Shown here one piece after another: positions 6,012 through 13,256 of a DNA stretch of 14,967 nt. The position numbers and the translations under genes are program-made. The stretch is from Desulfobacteraceae bacterium (lineage in GTDB: Bacteria > Desulfobacterota > Desulfobacteria > Desulfobacterales > ETH-SRB1), in assembly GCA_030638305.1 (NCBI GenBank), contig DAOWEW010000102.1, forward strand, positions 1-14,967, read 5' to 3'. Position 1 is the stretch's first letter. Each line of letters opens with the position of its first letter. Under the pieces are notes generated by a model, which saw only the letters and a list, made by a program, of their open reading frames with translations, made no database searches and was not told the origin of the DNA.

Positions 6012-7659
6012 ATCGTTTTTTTTGCGGTTTCTTGTTTTCGGCATATTGAACCCGAACATTTTGACCATCAATTTTCGCATCTTTCATTGATTTTAACACC
6101 TTAGCCGCAACACTTGTTTCAACTTCAAAAAAAGAAAATTCCCGCATGATTTCTATTGGACCAATCTTTTCAGAGCTAATTCCAGCTCTGCTGCATAAAG
6201 TTTTTATCACAGCGCCTTTTTTTAAATTGTCCATAGAACCTGCATTTAAGAAAAACCGTTTCGATTTTCCAGGCGCTATCTTTTTTTGTTGTCGATCTTT
6301 TTTTACATGACTATGAGTGTCTTCCTTTTTTTTCAAGGATACATTTATATCTTTGGAAGCTTTATAATAATTAAGAAAGCGGTTAAATTCAATTGAAACA
6401 AACTTGCAAATAAGCTCTTCTTTTGTAAGACCGTTTAATGTATTATAAACCAGTGGCAGAAAACGCCCGATTTCTTTCTGATTCACTTTAACTTTTACTA
6501 TTTTATTAATCATGGAATAGAGCTGTTTTTCACAAATTGCATATCCTTCAGGGACTTTTTCATAATTAAATTTAACTTTTGCTTTTTTTTCTATAAACTG
6601 CAGTTTTCTTTTTTCCCGTGAATTAATTATGACTATGGATGTTCCTGCTTTACCGGCTCTTGCCGTTCTGCCACTCCTGTGAGTATAGTTTCCCGCCTCA
6701 TCCGGGAGCTTATAATTAATGACATGGGTGATATCGGCAACATCTATCCCGCGGGCAGCAACATCCGTTGCAATAAGAATTTGAATGGATTTGGTTTTAA
6801 AGCTGCGCATGACTTTATCTCGCTGCGCCTGAGAAAGGTCACCATGAAGGGCATCAGCATTATAGCTGTCTTTGATCAGTTTTTCTGCTATTTCCTGTGT
6901 ATCTTTTCGCGTACGACAAAACACAAGGCCATAAATATCCGGATAATAATCAATAATCCGTTTTAAAGCCTGATACCTGTCTTTTTCGTTAACGATATAA
7001 TTCACATGCAAGATATTTTCCGCGCTGCTATTTTTTTTCCCTACGGTTATCTCAACCGGATTTTTCATATATTTTTTTGCAATTCTTGCAACTTCATTGG
7101 GCATTGTTGCGGAAAACAGCCAGGTTTTTTTATGAGATGGCGTATTTCCAAGAATGGCATCTATATCTTCCTGAAAACCCATATTGAGCATTTCATCCGC
7201 TTCATCAAGAACCAGATATGCAACCTTAGAAAGCTTTGCTATTTTTCTATTAATAAGATCAAGCAACCTCCCCGGTGTTGCCACAATAATCTGAGCACCT
7301 TTTTTTATCTTATTTCTCTGATTTTCAATACTTGCACCACCATAAACGGCAACAACCTTGGCACCTTTTACATACTTGCATAATTTTTTAATATCATCCG
7401 AAATCTGCAAACACAGTTCCCTGGTGGGGCAAATCACCAACCCTTGAGTATGTGTCAGATCAAAATCAATTAACTGGATCATAGGTAAACCAAAAGCTGC
7501 TGTTTTACCTGTTCCGGTCTGGGCAAGCCCTACAAGATCCCTGTCTCCTCCAATAATTTCAGGAATTGCATCGGTTTGTATTGGGGTGGGTTCAACAAAA
7601 CCGAGTTCATGAACCGCTTTTAACAACTCGTCAATTAAATCCAAATTTTCAAAACTCAT
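5995..7659 (-). CDS. DEAD-box ATP-dependent RNA helicase with DbpA-type RNA-binding domain
   Basis: This 554-residue protein has all the DEAD-box motifs in order: Q motif (FVEPTPIQ, 21-28), Walker A AQTGTGKT (46-53), PTREL (78-82), TPGR (128-131), DEAD (152-155), SAT (183-185), FCRT (247-250), ATDVAARGID (297-306) and HRSGRTARAG (327-336). A lysine-rich linker leads to a DbpA-type RNA-binding fold (about 466-541) and a basic tail (KKPQKKRSKKSS). It should unwind short RNA duplexes, in ribosome assembly or cold-time RNA remodelling as in DeaD/CsdA and DbpA. Length and tail resemble this group, but I cannot tell which one, so no symbol is given. The Shine-Dalgarno sequence is weak (GAG, about 7 bases before ATG). 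A promoter with about 60 nt of leader lies upstream. Its 3' end overlaps the kinase gene by 17 bp. Confidence 0.94.
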   Translation of the reverse strand: MSFENLDLIDELLKAVHELGFVEPTPIQTDAIPEIIGGDRDLVGLAQTGTGKTAAFGLPMIQLIDFDLTHTQGLVICPTRELCLQISDDIKKLCKYVKGAKVVAVYGGASIENQRNKIKKGAQIIVATPGRLLDLINRKIAKLSKVAYLVLDEADEMLNMGFQEDIDAILGNTPSHKKTWLFSATMPNEVARIAKKYMKNPVEITVGKKNSSAENILHVNYIVNEKDRYQALKRIIDYYPDIYGLVFCRTRKDTQEIAEKLIKDSYNADALHGDLSQAQRDKVMRSFKTKSIQILIATDVAARGIDVADITHVINYKLPDEAGNYTHRSGRTARAGKAGTSIVIINSREKRKLQFIEKKAKVKFNYEKVPEGYAICEKQLYSMINKIVKVKVNQKEIGRFLPLVYNTLNGLTKEELICKFVSIEFNRFLNYYKASKDINVSLKKKEDTHSHVKKDRQQKKIAPGKSKRFFLNAGSMDNLKKGAVIKTLCSRAGISSEKIGPIEIMREFSFFEVETSVAAKVLKSMKDAKIDGQNVRVQYAENKKPQKKRSKKSS

Positions 7660-7725
7660 ATTTTTCTCAGTCTTTCTAATAATTTTAAATGAGTATAAAA
7701 AATTAAAAAAGATACGTTGGGGCAG

Positions 7726-7754
7726 ACTATAACTTCAAATTTTTCAGTTAGCAA
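7726..7754 (-). promoter_or_regulatory. Sigma-70 promoter of the DEAD-box helicase
   Basis: The minus strand reads TTGCTA (7754-7749), a 17-base spacer, and TATAGT (7731-7726), matching 9 of 12 consensus positions. Transcription would start near 7719, giving a leader of about 60 nt. The -35 box lies within one arm of the 10-bp inverted repeat at 7745-7825, so a repressor binding there could block it. Confidence 0.55.
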
Positions 7755-7825
7755 GTGTTTCATTCTTTGCTGTGCCCAATAGGGCATGGGGGGTATTAAG
7801 AACTTACCCGAAAAATTGCTAACTG
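7745..7825. repeat. Spaced inverted repeat in the divergent promoter region, with a central hairpin
   Basis: CAGTTAGCAA (7745-7754) and its exact complement TTGCTAACTG (7816-7825) lie 61 bases apart, and both are flanked on the outer side by a TTCAA or TTGAA. Between them is a small hairpin, TGCCC-AATA-GGGCA (7773-7786). The 382-bp gap between the helicase and AAA genes holds this repeat, the two outward promoters and, from 7826 to 7888, nothing I recognise. Three short ORFs at 7819-8067 lack plausible starts and were not called. Confidence 0.5.
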
Positions 7826-7888
7826 GTTGAATTTACGGGCTCTCCCGCCTTACGTTGGTAGCCCAAAAAACCTGTCAAGAAAAATATC

Positions 7889-7917
7889 TTGTTATTTGTG
7901 CCATATATCACTATAAT
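7889..7917 (+). promoter_or_regulatory. Sigma-70 promoter of the AAA-ATPase-like gene
   Basis: TTGTTA (7889-7894), a 17-base spacer and a perfect TATAAT (7912-7917) match 10 of 12 consensus positions. Transcription would start near 7924. The open frame reaches back to 7889, so this promoter shows that translation must start later, at 8042, leaving a leader of about 118 nt. Confidence 0.65.
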
Positions 7918-8041
7918 TTTCAGGCTCAATATTTCCAATACGCCGACAAAGGAAAGGATAGTGGACGACCCTGGGAACTTCTTTATGTGGGAAAAAGAAG
8001 GAAGCATTTTGGAAAAAATAAGGACATGGGAGTGGGTAATA

Positions 8042-9838
8042 ATGAAATTTCCGTATGGTATATCTGACTTTAAAAAGGTTAATACTCAGGGCTATTTTTA
8101 TTGTGACAGAACAGATAAAATACCTCTGCTTGAAAAATCAGATTTTCAATTATTCATTCGCCCTAGACGTTTTGGCAAGAGCCTTGTTCTTTCAATGCTG
8201 GAAAATTATTATGATGTGGCAAAAAAGGATGAGTTCGAGGCAATTTTTGGTAATTTAAAAATCGGGAAAAATCCTACGAATTTGCGCAACTCATATTTTA
8301 TTCTGAAATTTGATTTTTCCTGTGTTGATCCAACCGGAATCGCTGAAGAGGTAAAAAAGGCTCTGTTCGATCATATTAATGCCAGCATAGAAGGGTTTTA
8401 CAGTTTTTATCAATATAAAGGTTATGATCTGCCTGAAATAAAAATAAATTATGATAATGCATTATATTCATTAAATTCACTTGTAAGTTCAGTTCGCATG
8501 ACCCCCTACCCGGTTTATCTGCTAATTGATGAATATGATAATTTTGCCAATACAGTGATGATGGGGGTGCAGACCACAGGAAAAAGATATGAATCTCTTG
8601 TGCATGACGAAGGCCCTTTAAGAACTTTTTTTAAGGCTGTAAAATCCTCAACTTCAGGTTCCATGTTTGACAAAGTGTTTATAACAGGGGTTTCACCTGT
8701 TGTTATGAGCGATATTACAAGCGGTTATAATATTGCTGAGAATATCTATTTTGAGCCTGAGTTTAATGATCTGTGCGGGTTTAAGCAGAATGAAATTGAG
8801 GATGTGATCAGAAAAATTGTTGATAAATGCGGTCTTGAAAAAGAAAAGATTCAAGAAGCCCTGGGTTTAATGCAGACCTATTACAACGGCTATACTTTTG
8901 CCCATGCAACAGATGAGCATGTTTATAATCCGACTCTGTCTTTATATTTTTTTAAACAATTTGAAAAAAAATGCAGCTATCCGAGGGAGATGCTGGATGA
9001 CAATCTTGCAGTGGATGAATCAAAACTTGAGTATATTGCTCAGATTCCCAGGGGAAGAGATCTTTTAATGAGCCTGATGGAAAACAAACAGCAGGTTGTT
9101 GCATCCAGAATCAGTAAGCGCTTTGGTATCAGGGAGATGCTGACAGATAAATCTATGGACAATACGTTTTTGCTCTCTTTTCTCTATTATTTTGGAGTAT
9201 TGACCATTGCAGGTGACACAGAAGATCTGCAGGTAATCTTAAAAGTTCCCAACCTGGTTATGAAAAGCCTTTATGTGGAGCGGATTCAGAAGATGCTTCT
9301 GCCGGAACCATGTGACAGAGATGATGGCATGGAAGCTGCAAAACTGGTTTATCAAAAAGGAGAGATGGGTCCTCTGTGCAGATTCATGGAGAAGAGATAT
9401 TTCAAAGTTTTTCATAACAGGGATTACAGATGGGCAAATGAACTGACATTAAAGACCGCTTTTCTGACCCTGCTTTATAATGATATTATCTATATTATGG
9501 ATTCTGAAACTGAAATTGACCGCCGCTATGCCGATCTGACCATGATCATCAGGCCAGATAAAAGATATGGCAAAATATCTGATGTTTTGATTGAGTTCAA
9601 GTTTGTAAAGCTCAAAGATGCTGGAATGAGCGCTGACCAGGCAGCGGAACTGACCGAGGATAAGCTTTGTCGGATTCCTGAAATTGCAAAGCAGATAAAA
9701 GATGGTGAAAAACAGGTAAAAGAATATGGAAAAAAACTTGAACAAAAATATGGGAATCTAAGATTACAGAAATTCGTGGTGGTGGCTCTAGGGTTTGAAA
9801 GAGTATGTTTTAGAAAGTATAGTGGACCCTTTTTGTGA
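8042..9838 (+). CDS. AAA-ATPase-like protein with C-terminal PD-(D/E)XK nuclease-fold domain
   Basis: This 598-residue protein belongs to the family starting MKxPxGISDFKxV, with an 'AAA-ATPase-like' domain followed by a PD-(D/E)XK nuclease-superfamily domain. Visible are the Walker A-like RPRRFGKSL (Gly45-Lys46-Ser47), Walker B LLIDEYDNF (Asp163-Glu164), and near the end the nuclease-type core ISDVLIEFKFV (Glu518, Lys520) after ADLTMIIRPD. The family is common and often multi-copy in some anaerobes; its biological role is not established, and defence or mobile-element roles are only guesses. The frame is open back to 7889, but ATG 8042 fits the family start, follows GGGAG (8028-8032) and lies downstream of the promoter at 7889-7917. 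No toxin partner, transposase or terminal repeat is adjacent. The gene ends 41 bp before the transglycosylase gene, which has its own promoter in this gene's 3' end. Confidence 0.88.
   Translation: MKFPYGISDFKKVNTQGYFYCDRTDKIPLLEKSDFQLFIRPRRFGKSLVLSMLENYYDVAKKDEFEAIFGNLKIGKNPTNLRNSYFILKFDFSCVDPTGIAEEVKKALFDHINASIEGFYSFYQYKGYDLPEIKINYDNALYSLNSLVSSVRMTPYPVYLLIDEYDNFANTVMMGVQTTGKRYESLVHDEGPLRTFFKAVKSSTSGSMFDKVFITGVSPVVMSDITSGYNIAENIYFEPEFNDLCGFKQNEIEDVIRKIVDKCGLEKEKIQEALGLMQTYYNGYTFAHATDEHVYNPTLSLYFFKQFEKKCSYPREMLDDNLAVDESKLEYIAQIPRGRDLLMSLMENKQQVVASRISKRFGIREMLTDKSMDNTFLLSFLYYFGVLTIAGDTEDLQVILKVPNLVMKSLYVERIQKMLLPEPCDRDDGMEAAKLVYQKGEMGPLCRFMEKRYFKVFHNRDYRWANELTLKTAFLTLLYNDIIYIMDSETEIDRRYADLTMIIRPDKRYGKISDVLIEFKFVKLKDAGMSADQAAELTEDKLCRIPEIAKQIKDGEKQVKEYGKKLEQKYGNLRLQKFVVVALGFERVCFRKYSGPFL
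9795..9823 (+). promoter_or_regulatory. Near-consensus sigma-70 promoter of the lytic transglycosylase, inside the upstream gene
   Basis: TTGAAA (9795-9800), a 17-base spacer and TATAGT (9818-9823) match 10 of 12 consensus positions. They lie in the last codons of the AAA-ATPase-like gene. Transcription would start near 9830, about 50 nt upstream of the mltC-like start codon, so the two genes need not depend on one transcript. Confidence 0.6.
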
Positions 9839-9848
9839 TCTGAGATCA
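9836..9848. promoter_or_regulatory. Operator-like dyad TGATCT-G-AGATCA
   Basis: A perfect 6+1+6 inverted repeat begins on the stop codon of the AAA-ATPase-like gene and lies about +6 to +18 from the start expected from the promoter at 9795-9823. The stem is too short and AT-rich for a terminator and has no T-run. Position and symmetry suit a repressor site, but no regulator is known to me for this motif here. Confidence 0.3.
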
Positions 9849-9879
9849 AACAAATTTGAGCGAACCATAAGGAGCAGTT

Positions 9880-11088
9880 ATGAAGATTATAAATTCCATA
9901 TTTACAGCCATAGTAATAATAGTTGTCTCCTGCGGAATATCGCCGGCTGATTCTTTCGATGATTTTTTAAAGAAGGAGCAGGTAGCGGAAAAAGGATTTA
10001 TATCAAAAGAGAAGCGGGAATTTAAAAGCTATCTTGATGAGCTGAAAAAGGAATTTGAAGAGTATAAGAAGATAGTTGAAAATGAGTATAAAAAATACAG
10101 GGAAGAGATACTAAAGCATTGGGATAGCGCCGAGATGAGTGACAAAAAGAGATGGGTTGAGTATTCGGCTGATTACAAAATAAAGAAGGTAGTCGATTTC
10201 GAGAAAAATCAGATCAAGATAGAAATAATAACAGCCCGTGATAAAAAAACAGAAAAGAAAGTGGCGGAAATCCTCAGGGATATTCTGTCTGAAAATAAAG
10301 AGACGGCCTTTAATAGAGACAGGCTTGCTGTTAATATTGAAGACGGTATAAAACAAAATATAAAGCATCTTAAAACCGGCAAGGTCGAAAAAAAGCCTGT
10401 TCTATCATCCCTGTTTACAGGAAGTGATGAACCATCAAAAAAAGTGTTAAGCAACATGGCTTCTGAGTTGATGAAAAAAGCGAAAAAAGAAACAAGATCG
10501 GCAAAGATCTCCGGCAGCAGAATAGTATCAATAACAATCCCGTTTTCAAAAAGAGCCGTGGAAAACAAGGCAGAAACTTACAGGCTGCTCGTCAATGATT
10601 ATGCAAAAAAACGTAACATCGACAATGCCCTTGTTATGGCTGTAATGCATACGGAAAGCGCATTCAATCCAATGGCAAAATCAAGTGTCCCCGCGTACGG
10701 TCTTATGCAGATCGTTCCTCAATCAGCAGGCATGGATGCTGCAGAATTTGTTTACGGAAAACCGGTTCTCCTCTCCCCGTCATATCTCTATAACGACAAA
10801 AACAATGTAAATATGGGTACAGCGTACCTCCATATACTCAACTACAAGTACCTGAAAAAGATTAAAGACCCGGAAAGCAGGCTGTATTGCGCCATTGCTT
10901 CGTACAATACCGGCGCTGGAAATGTTGCAAGGGCGTTCACAGGCAGCAGAAATATTTCAAAAGGAGCAAAGGTGATAAACAGGATGAGCCCTGAAGCCGT
11001 ATATGCCGTCTTGATCAAAAAACTTCCGTATGAAGAGACAAGGAACTACCTGAAAAGAGTTATGGAAAGAATAAGACTCTATCAATAA
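9880..11088 (+). CDS. MltC-type membrane-bound lytic murein transglycosylase
   Basis: This 402-residue protein should cleave the MurNAc-GlcNAc bond of peptidoglycan with formation of 1,6-anhydroMurNAc in the periplasm. The N-terminus is an export signal, and VVSC at 15-18 fits a lipobox, so it may be a lipoprotein; cleavage near SPA-DS is the alternative. Residues 30-190 are highly charged and helical (FKSYLDELKKEFEEYKK) and include KKRWVEYSADYKIKKVVDF, which resembles the MltC N-terminal domain. Residues 240-360 are the SLT domain: catalytic Glu259 in HTESAFNP, then AYGLMQIVPQSAG, LYNDKNNVNMGTAYL and ASYNTGAGNV, all conserved. AAGGAG lies 6 bases before the ATG. The gene has its own promoter. 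It is named by domain layout; a general MltC-like label is safer than mltC. Confidence 0.9.
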   Translation: MKIINSIFTAIVIIVVSCGISPADSFDDFLKKEQVAEKGFISKEKREFKSYLDELKKEFEEYKKIVENEYKKYREEILKHWDSAEMSDKKRWVEYSADYKIKKVVDFEKNQIKIEIITARDKKTEKKVAEILRDILSENKETAFNRDRLAVNIEDGIKQNIKHLKTGKVEKKPVLSSLFTGSDEPSKKVLSNMASELMKKAKKETRSAKISGSRIVSITIPFSKRAVENKAETYRLLVNDYAKKRNIDNALVMAVMHTESAFNPMAKSSVPAYGLMQIVPQSAGMDAAEFVYGKPVLLSPSYLYNDKNNVNMGTAYLHILNYKYLKKIKDPESRLYCAIASYNTGAGNVARAFTGSRNISKGAKVINRMSPEAVYAVLIKKLPYEETRNYLKRVMERIRLYQ

Positions 11089-11126
11089 TGATGGACATGT
11101 AAAATCAAAATCCAAAGGAGGAAATT

Positions 11127-11159
11127 ATGTCGGATTTAACAAAGGCGCTCACCGGTTAG
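11127..11159 (+). other. Ten-codon ORF with a very strong ribosome binding site (leader peptide or truncated gene start)
   Basis: AAAGGAGG lies 5 bases before an ATG that encodes only MSDLTKALTG and then stops at TAG. The signal is stronger than that of most genes in this window, so it is unlikely to be chance. It may be the surviving 5' end of a gene whose remainder was deleted next to the tRNA, or a tiny translated peptide following the transglycosylase gene on the same transcript. No continuation of the reading frame was found between the stop and the tRNA gene. Confidence 0.35.
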
Positions 11160-11165
11160 CTAACC
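11154..11165. repeat. 12-bp perfect palindrome at the end of the short ORF
   Basis: GGTTAGCTAACC reads identically on both strands and contains the TAG stop of the 10-codon ORF. It lies 13 bp beyond the CCA end of the convergent tRNA gene. As RNA it could form only a 4-bp stem, so it is a weak terminator at best, though the plus strand is T-rich afterwards. A protein site or a junction left by recombination is equally possible. Confidence 0.4.
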
Positions 11166-11178
11166 CCTTGATTTTATT

Positions 11179-11265
11179 TGGTGCCGGAGCTCGGAATTGA
11201 ACCGAGATGGACTTGCGTCCGGAGGATTTTGAGTCCTCTGCGTCTACCAGTTTCACCACTCCGGC
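11179..11265 (-). tRNA. tRNA-Leu (anticodon CAA)
   Basis: The minus strand gives an 87-nt class II tRNA. A 7-bp acceptor stem (GCCGGAG with CTCCGGC) is followed by discriminator A and an encoded CCA. The D-arm holds GGTAGACGC, the anticodon arm is GAGGA-CTCAAAA-TCCTC with anticodon CAA (reads UUG), there is a long variable arm, and the T-arm carries GGTTCAATTCC. The long variable arm is typical of leucine tRNAs. It lies 26 bp after tsaC in the same orientation and has its own promoter candidate. tRNA genes are frequent integration sites, but no integrase or att repeat is seen here. Confidence 0.96.
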
Positions 11266-11279
11266 ATATTTTTTTAGCT

Positions 11280-11308
11280 TACATATAGGAATTAGCGATT
11301 GTTGTCAA
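11280..11308 (-). promoter_or_regulatory. Promoter of tRNA-Leu inside the 3' end of tsaC
   Basis: A perfect TTGACA (11308-11303) is followed, after 17 bases, by TATGTA (11285-11280). The -10 box is weak, but the spacing is ideal and the position, about 8 bases before the expected start and 14-15 before the mature tRNA 5' end, is right. The -35 box lies within the last codons of tsaC. The tRNA may therefore be made both alone and as the tail of the operon transcript. Confidence 0.5.
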
Positions 11309-11939
11309 TGAAATTGCTTTTTTTAAGCACTGCAATAATATTTTTTGCAGAAACATAACCTTCCCGTAAAATTGTGGGGAACGGCGTTGTAACATCAATA
11401 ATTGTTGAACCTGTTCCACCTATGAGCTGTCCTGCATTAAGCAAGATATCTACTTTTTCGGCAAGTTGAACATCAAGATCAGAGATTGCTGAACATCCGA
11501 CCTTTCCTGAGATATTGGCGCTTGTTCCCGTTATCGGACCATTTACTTCTTTCACAAGAGAAAAAGCTACGGGATGTTCGGGCAAGCGTATGCCAATTTT
11601 GCCTGTACCTGCAGTAATGCTGACAGAGATGGTACTTTTAGCTTCAAATACAATTGTGATTTGTCCAGGCCAGAAGTTATCAATAATACATTTTGCGGTG
11701 GATGGGACATGCTTTACAAGTATATTCAGATCATTTGCATCTTTTACCAACACCGAGATCGGTTTGTTGTAAGGTCTTTTTTTTATTTTGAAAAGCCTGT
11801 CAACAGCCTCAGGATTAAATGGATCTGCTCCAAGTCCGTAAAGAGATCTCGTCGGGAATAAAACTATACCGCCTTTTTTTATTGAATTTGCTGCTTTCAG
11901 AATTAACTCTGACTGTGGGTTAAACGGATCTATCAACAT
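11292..11939 (-). CDS. tsaC: L-threonylcarbamoyladenylate synthase (YrdC/Sua5 domain)
   Basis: The enzyme makes L-threonylcarbamoyl-AMP from threonine, bicarbonate and ATP, the first step of t6A modification at position 37 of ANN-decoding tRNAs. The 215 residues are one YrdC domain: GGIVLFPTRSLYGLGAD, KIKKRPYNKPISVLV, WPGQITIVF, IGIRLPEHP and TGTSANISG. The usual PTxTVYGL appears as PTRSLYGL. It lacks the extra C-terminal Sua5 domain, so it is the short TsaC form. An in-frame GTG at 11957 would add six residues (221 in all); neither start has a clear Shine-Dalgarno sequence, and ATG 11939 was chosen. From that ATG the gene overlaps the end of purD by 20 bp, so translation is probably coupled. 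Confidence 0.93.
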   Translation of the reverse strand: MLIDPFNPQSELILKAANSIKKGGIVLFPTRSLYGLGADPFNPEAVDRLFKIKKRPYNKPISVLVKDANDLNILVKHVPSTAKCIIDNFWPGQITIVFEAKSTISVSITAGTGKIGIRLPEHPVAFSLVKEVNGPITGTSANISGKVGCSAISDLDVQLAEKVDILLNAGQLIGGTGSTIIDVTTPFPTILREGYVSAKNIIAVLKKSNFIDNNR

Positions 11940-13242
11940 TTTTTGGTTGTAACACACTATCCGGGGATAGTTCTATCCTTAATGCCTTCTGTCCAATATC
12001 TTTGCGATAATATACTTCGTCCCATGTTATCTTAGAAACAGATAAATATGCCCTTGATATGGCTTTTTTGACAGAATCTCCTAAAGCGGTAACTCCCAAA
12101 ACACGACCCCCATTTGTAACTATTGTTTCCTTTTTTTTATCAGTGCCTGCGTGAAAAACAACAACGTCTTTCATTTTTTTTACGTCTTTAAGCCCTGAAA
12201 CAGGCATGCCTTTGTTGTATGAACCAGGATATCCTTTGGATGCCATAACCACACAAACCGCTGCCCTGTCGTCAATTTCAAGTTTACATTTATCCAGCGT
12301 TCCTTCAATCGTTGCCTCCATTATCGGAACTATATCGTTTTTCATCCGCATTAAAAGAGGTTGGGTCTCAGGATCTCCAAAACGTGCATTGAATTCAAGT
12401 ACCTTGACCCTGCCATTATTTATCATAAGACCGGCATACAATACACCCTTATACGGCCGGCCTTCATTTGCCATTGCCTGGATAGTCGGTATCATAATTT
12501 CTTTCATAATTTTTTTATGCATATACCGGTCTATTATTGGAGCGGGAGAATATGCGCCCATTCCTCCTGTGTTTGGCCCCTCATCGTTGTCGTATATTGC
12601 TTTGTGATCCTGTGAAGAGGGAAGTGGAAGTAGATTTTTGCCGTCTGTAAAGGCAAGGAAAGAAGCTTCTTCACCGGTAAGGCATTCCTCAATGACTACT
12701 TTATTCCCTGCGTCACCGAAAGCGCATTTTTTCATTATAAGGTTAAGAGCATCAATTGCTTTTGAAACGGTTTCGCATACAATAACTCCTTTGCCTGCTG
12801 CAAGCCCATCTGCTTTTACAACAACGGGAGCGCCTGTTTTGCGTATATAGTTTTCCGCTTTTTTATAACTGGTAAATGTCTCGCCGGCAGCAGTATTAAT
12901 TCCGTATTTATTCAACAAATATTTTGCAAAGGATTTGCTGGCTTCTATCTCCACGGCCTTTTGATTTGCACCGAATATTTTCAAACCCTGTTTTTCGAAA
13001 ATATCAACAATGCCTTTACATAGAGGATCTTCAGGTCCTACAATGGTCAGATCTATTTTCTCTTTTTGGGCAAATTCAATTAATTTATTGATATCTCCGG
13101 AGCTGATCGGCAAACATGTTGCCAGACCAGCAATCCCTGCATTACCTGGTGCACAATATATCTTTTTTACTCTGGGACTTTGAGCAATTTTCCATACAAG
13201 AGTATGCTCCCTGCCACCGCCGCCAATTACCAGGATTTTCAT
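11920..13242 (-). CDS. purD: Phosphoribosylamine-glycine ligase (GAR synthetase)
   Basis: This ATP-grasp enzyme joins glycine to 5-phosphoribosylamine in the second step of purine synthesis. The 440 residues show MKILVIGGGGREHTL at the start, IVGPEDPLCKGIVD, KADGLAAGKGVIV in the ATP-binding part, HKAIYDNDEGPNTGGMGAYSP, and the PurD signature EFNARFGDPETQPLL. The normal C-terminal domain ends near YYRKDIGQKAL; about 16 further residues run on into the tsaC start region. The frame is open to a TTG at 13260, but ATG 13242 is right because AAGGAAG sits 5 bases upstream of it and the family starts with KILVIGGGGREH. The upstream ATP-grasp gene ends 14 bp away. No purine riboswitch or PurR-like site was seen. 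Confidence 0.97.
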   Translation of the reverse strand: MKILVIGGGGREHTLVWKIAQSPRVKKIYCAPGNAGIAGLATCLPISSGDINKLIEFAQKEKIDLTIVGPEDPLCKGIVDIFEKQGLKIFGANQKAVEIEASKSFAKYLLNKYGINTAAGETFTSYKKAENYIRKTGAPVVVKADGLAAGKGVIVCETVSKAIDALNLIMKKCAFGDAGNKVVIEECLTGEEASFLAFTDGKNLLPLPSSQDHKAIYDNDEGPNTGGMGAYSPAPIIDRYMHKKIMKEIMIPTIQAMANEGRPYKGVLYAGLMINNGRVKVLEFNARFGDPETQPLLMRMKNDIVPIMEATIEGTLDKCKLEIDDRAAVCVVMASKGYPGSYNKGMPVSGLKDVKKMKDVVVFHAGTDKKKETIVTNGGRVLGVTALGDSVKKAISRAYLSVSKITWDEVYYRKDIGQKALRIELSPDSVLQPKNVDRSV

Positions 13243-13247
13243 AAAAT

Positions 13248-13254
13248 CTTCCTT
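13248..13254 (-). promoter_or_regulatory. Shine-Dalgarno site deciding the purD start
   Basis: AAGGAAG on the minus strand lies 5 bases before ATG 13242. The longer frame starting with TTG at 13260 would contain this site inside its coding sequence, so the shorter start is preferred. Confidence 0.7.
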
Positions 13255-13256
13255 TT

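Noticed and set aside
7889..8041. N-terminal extension of the AAA-ATPase-like protein by 51 residues
   Set aside because: The first codon is the -35 box of a near-perfect promoter, and the family start MKFPYGISDF with a Shine-Dalgarno sequence lies at 8042.
7819..8067. Short ORFs on both strands upstream of the AAA-ATPase-like gene
   Set aside because: They overlap the TTGTTA/TATAAT promoter and the gene's leader, lack ribosome binding sites and show no recognisable family.
8042..11088. A defence island or toxin-antitoxin module made of the AAA/PD-(D/E)XK gene and its neighbours
   Set aside because: The next gene is an ordinary lytic transglycosylase with its own promoter, and no other defence gene or mobile element is present.
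11154..11178. Intrinsic terminator at the GGTTAGCTAACC palindrome
   Set aside because: It would form only a 4-bp stem with an AGCT loop and has no clean T-run; it was kept only as a palindrome.
11174..11270. Integrated element at tRNA-Leu
   Set aside because: No integrase, no second copy of the tRNA end and no change in gene style were found in the window.
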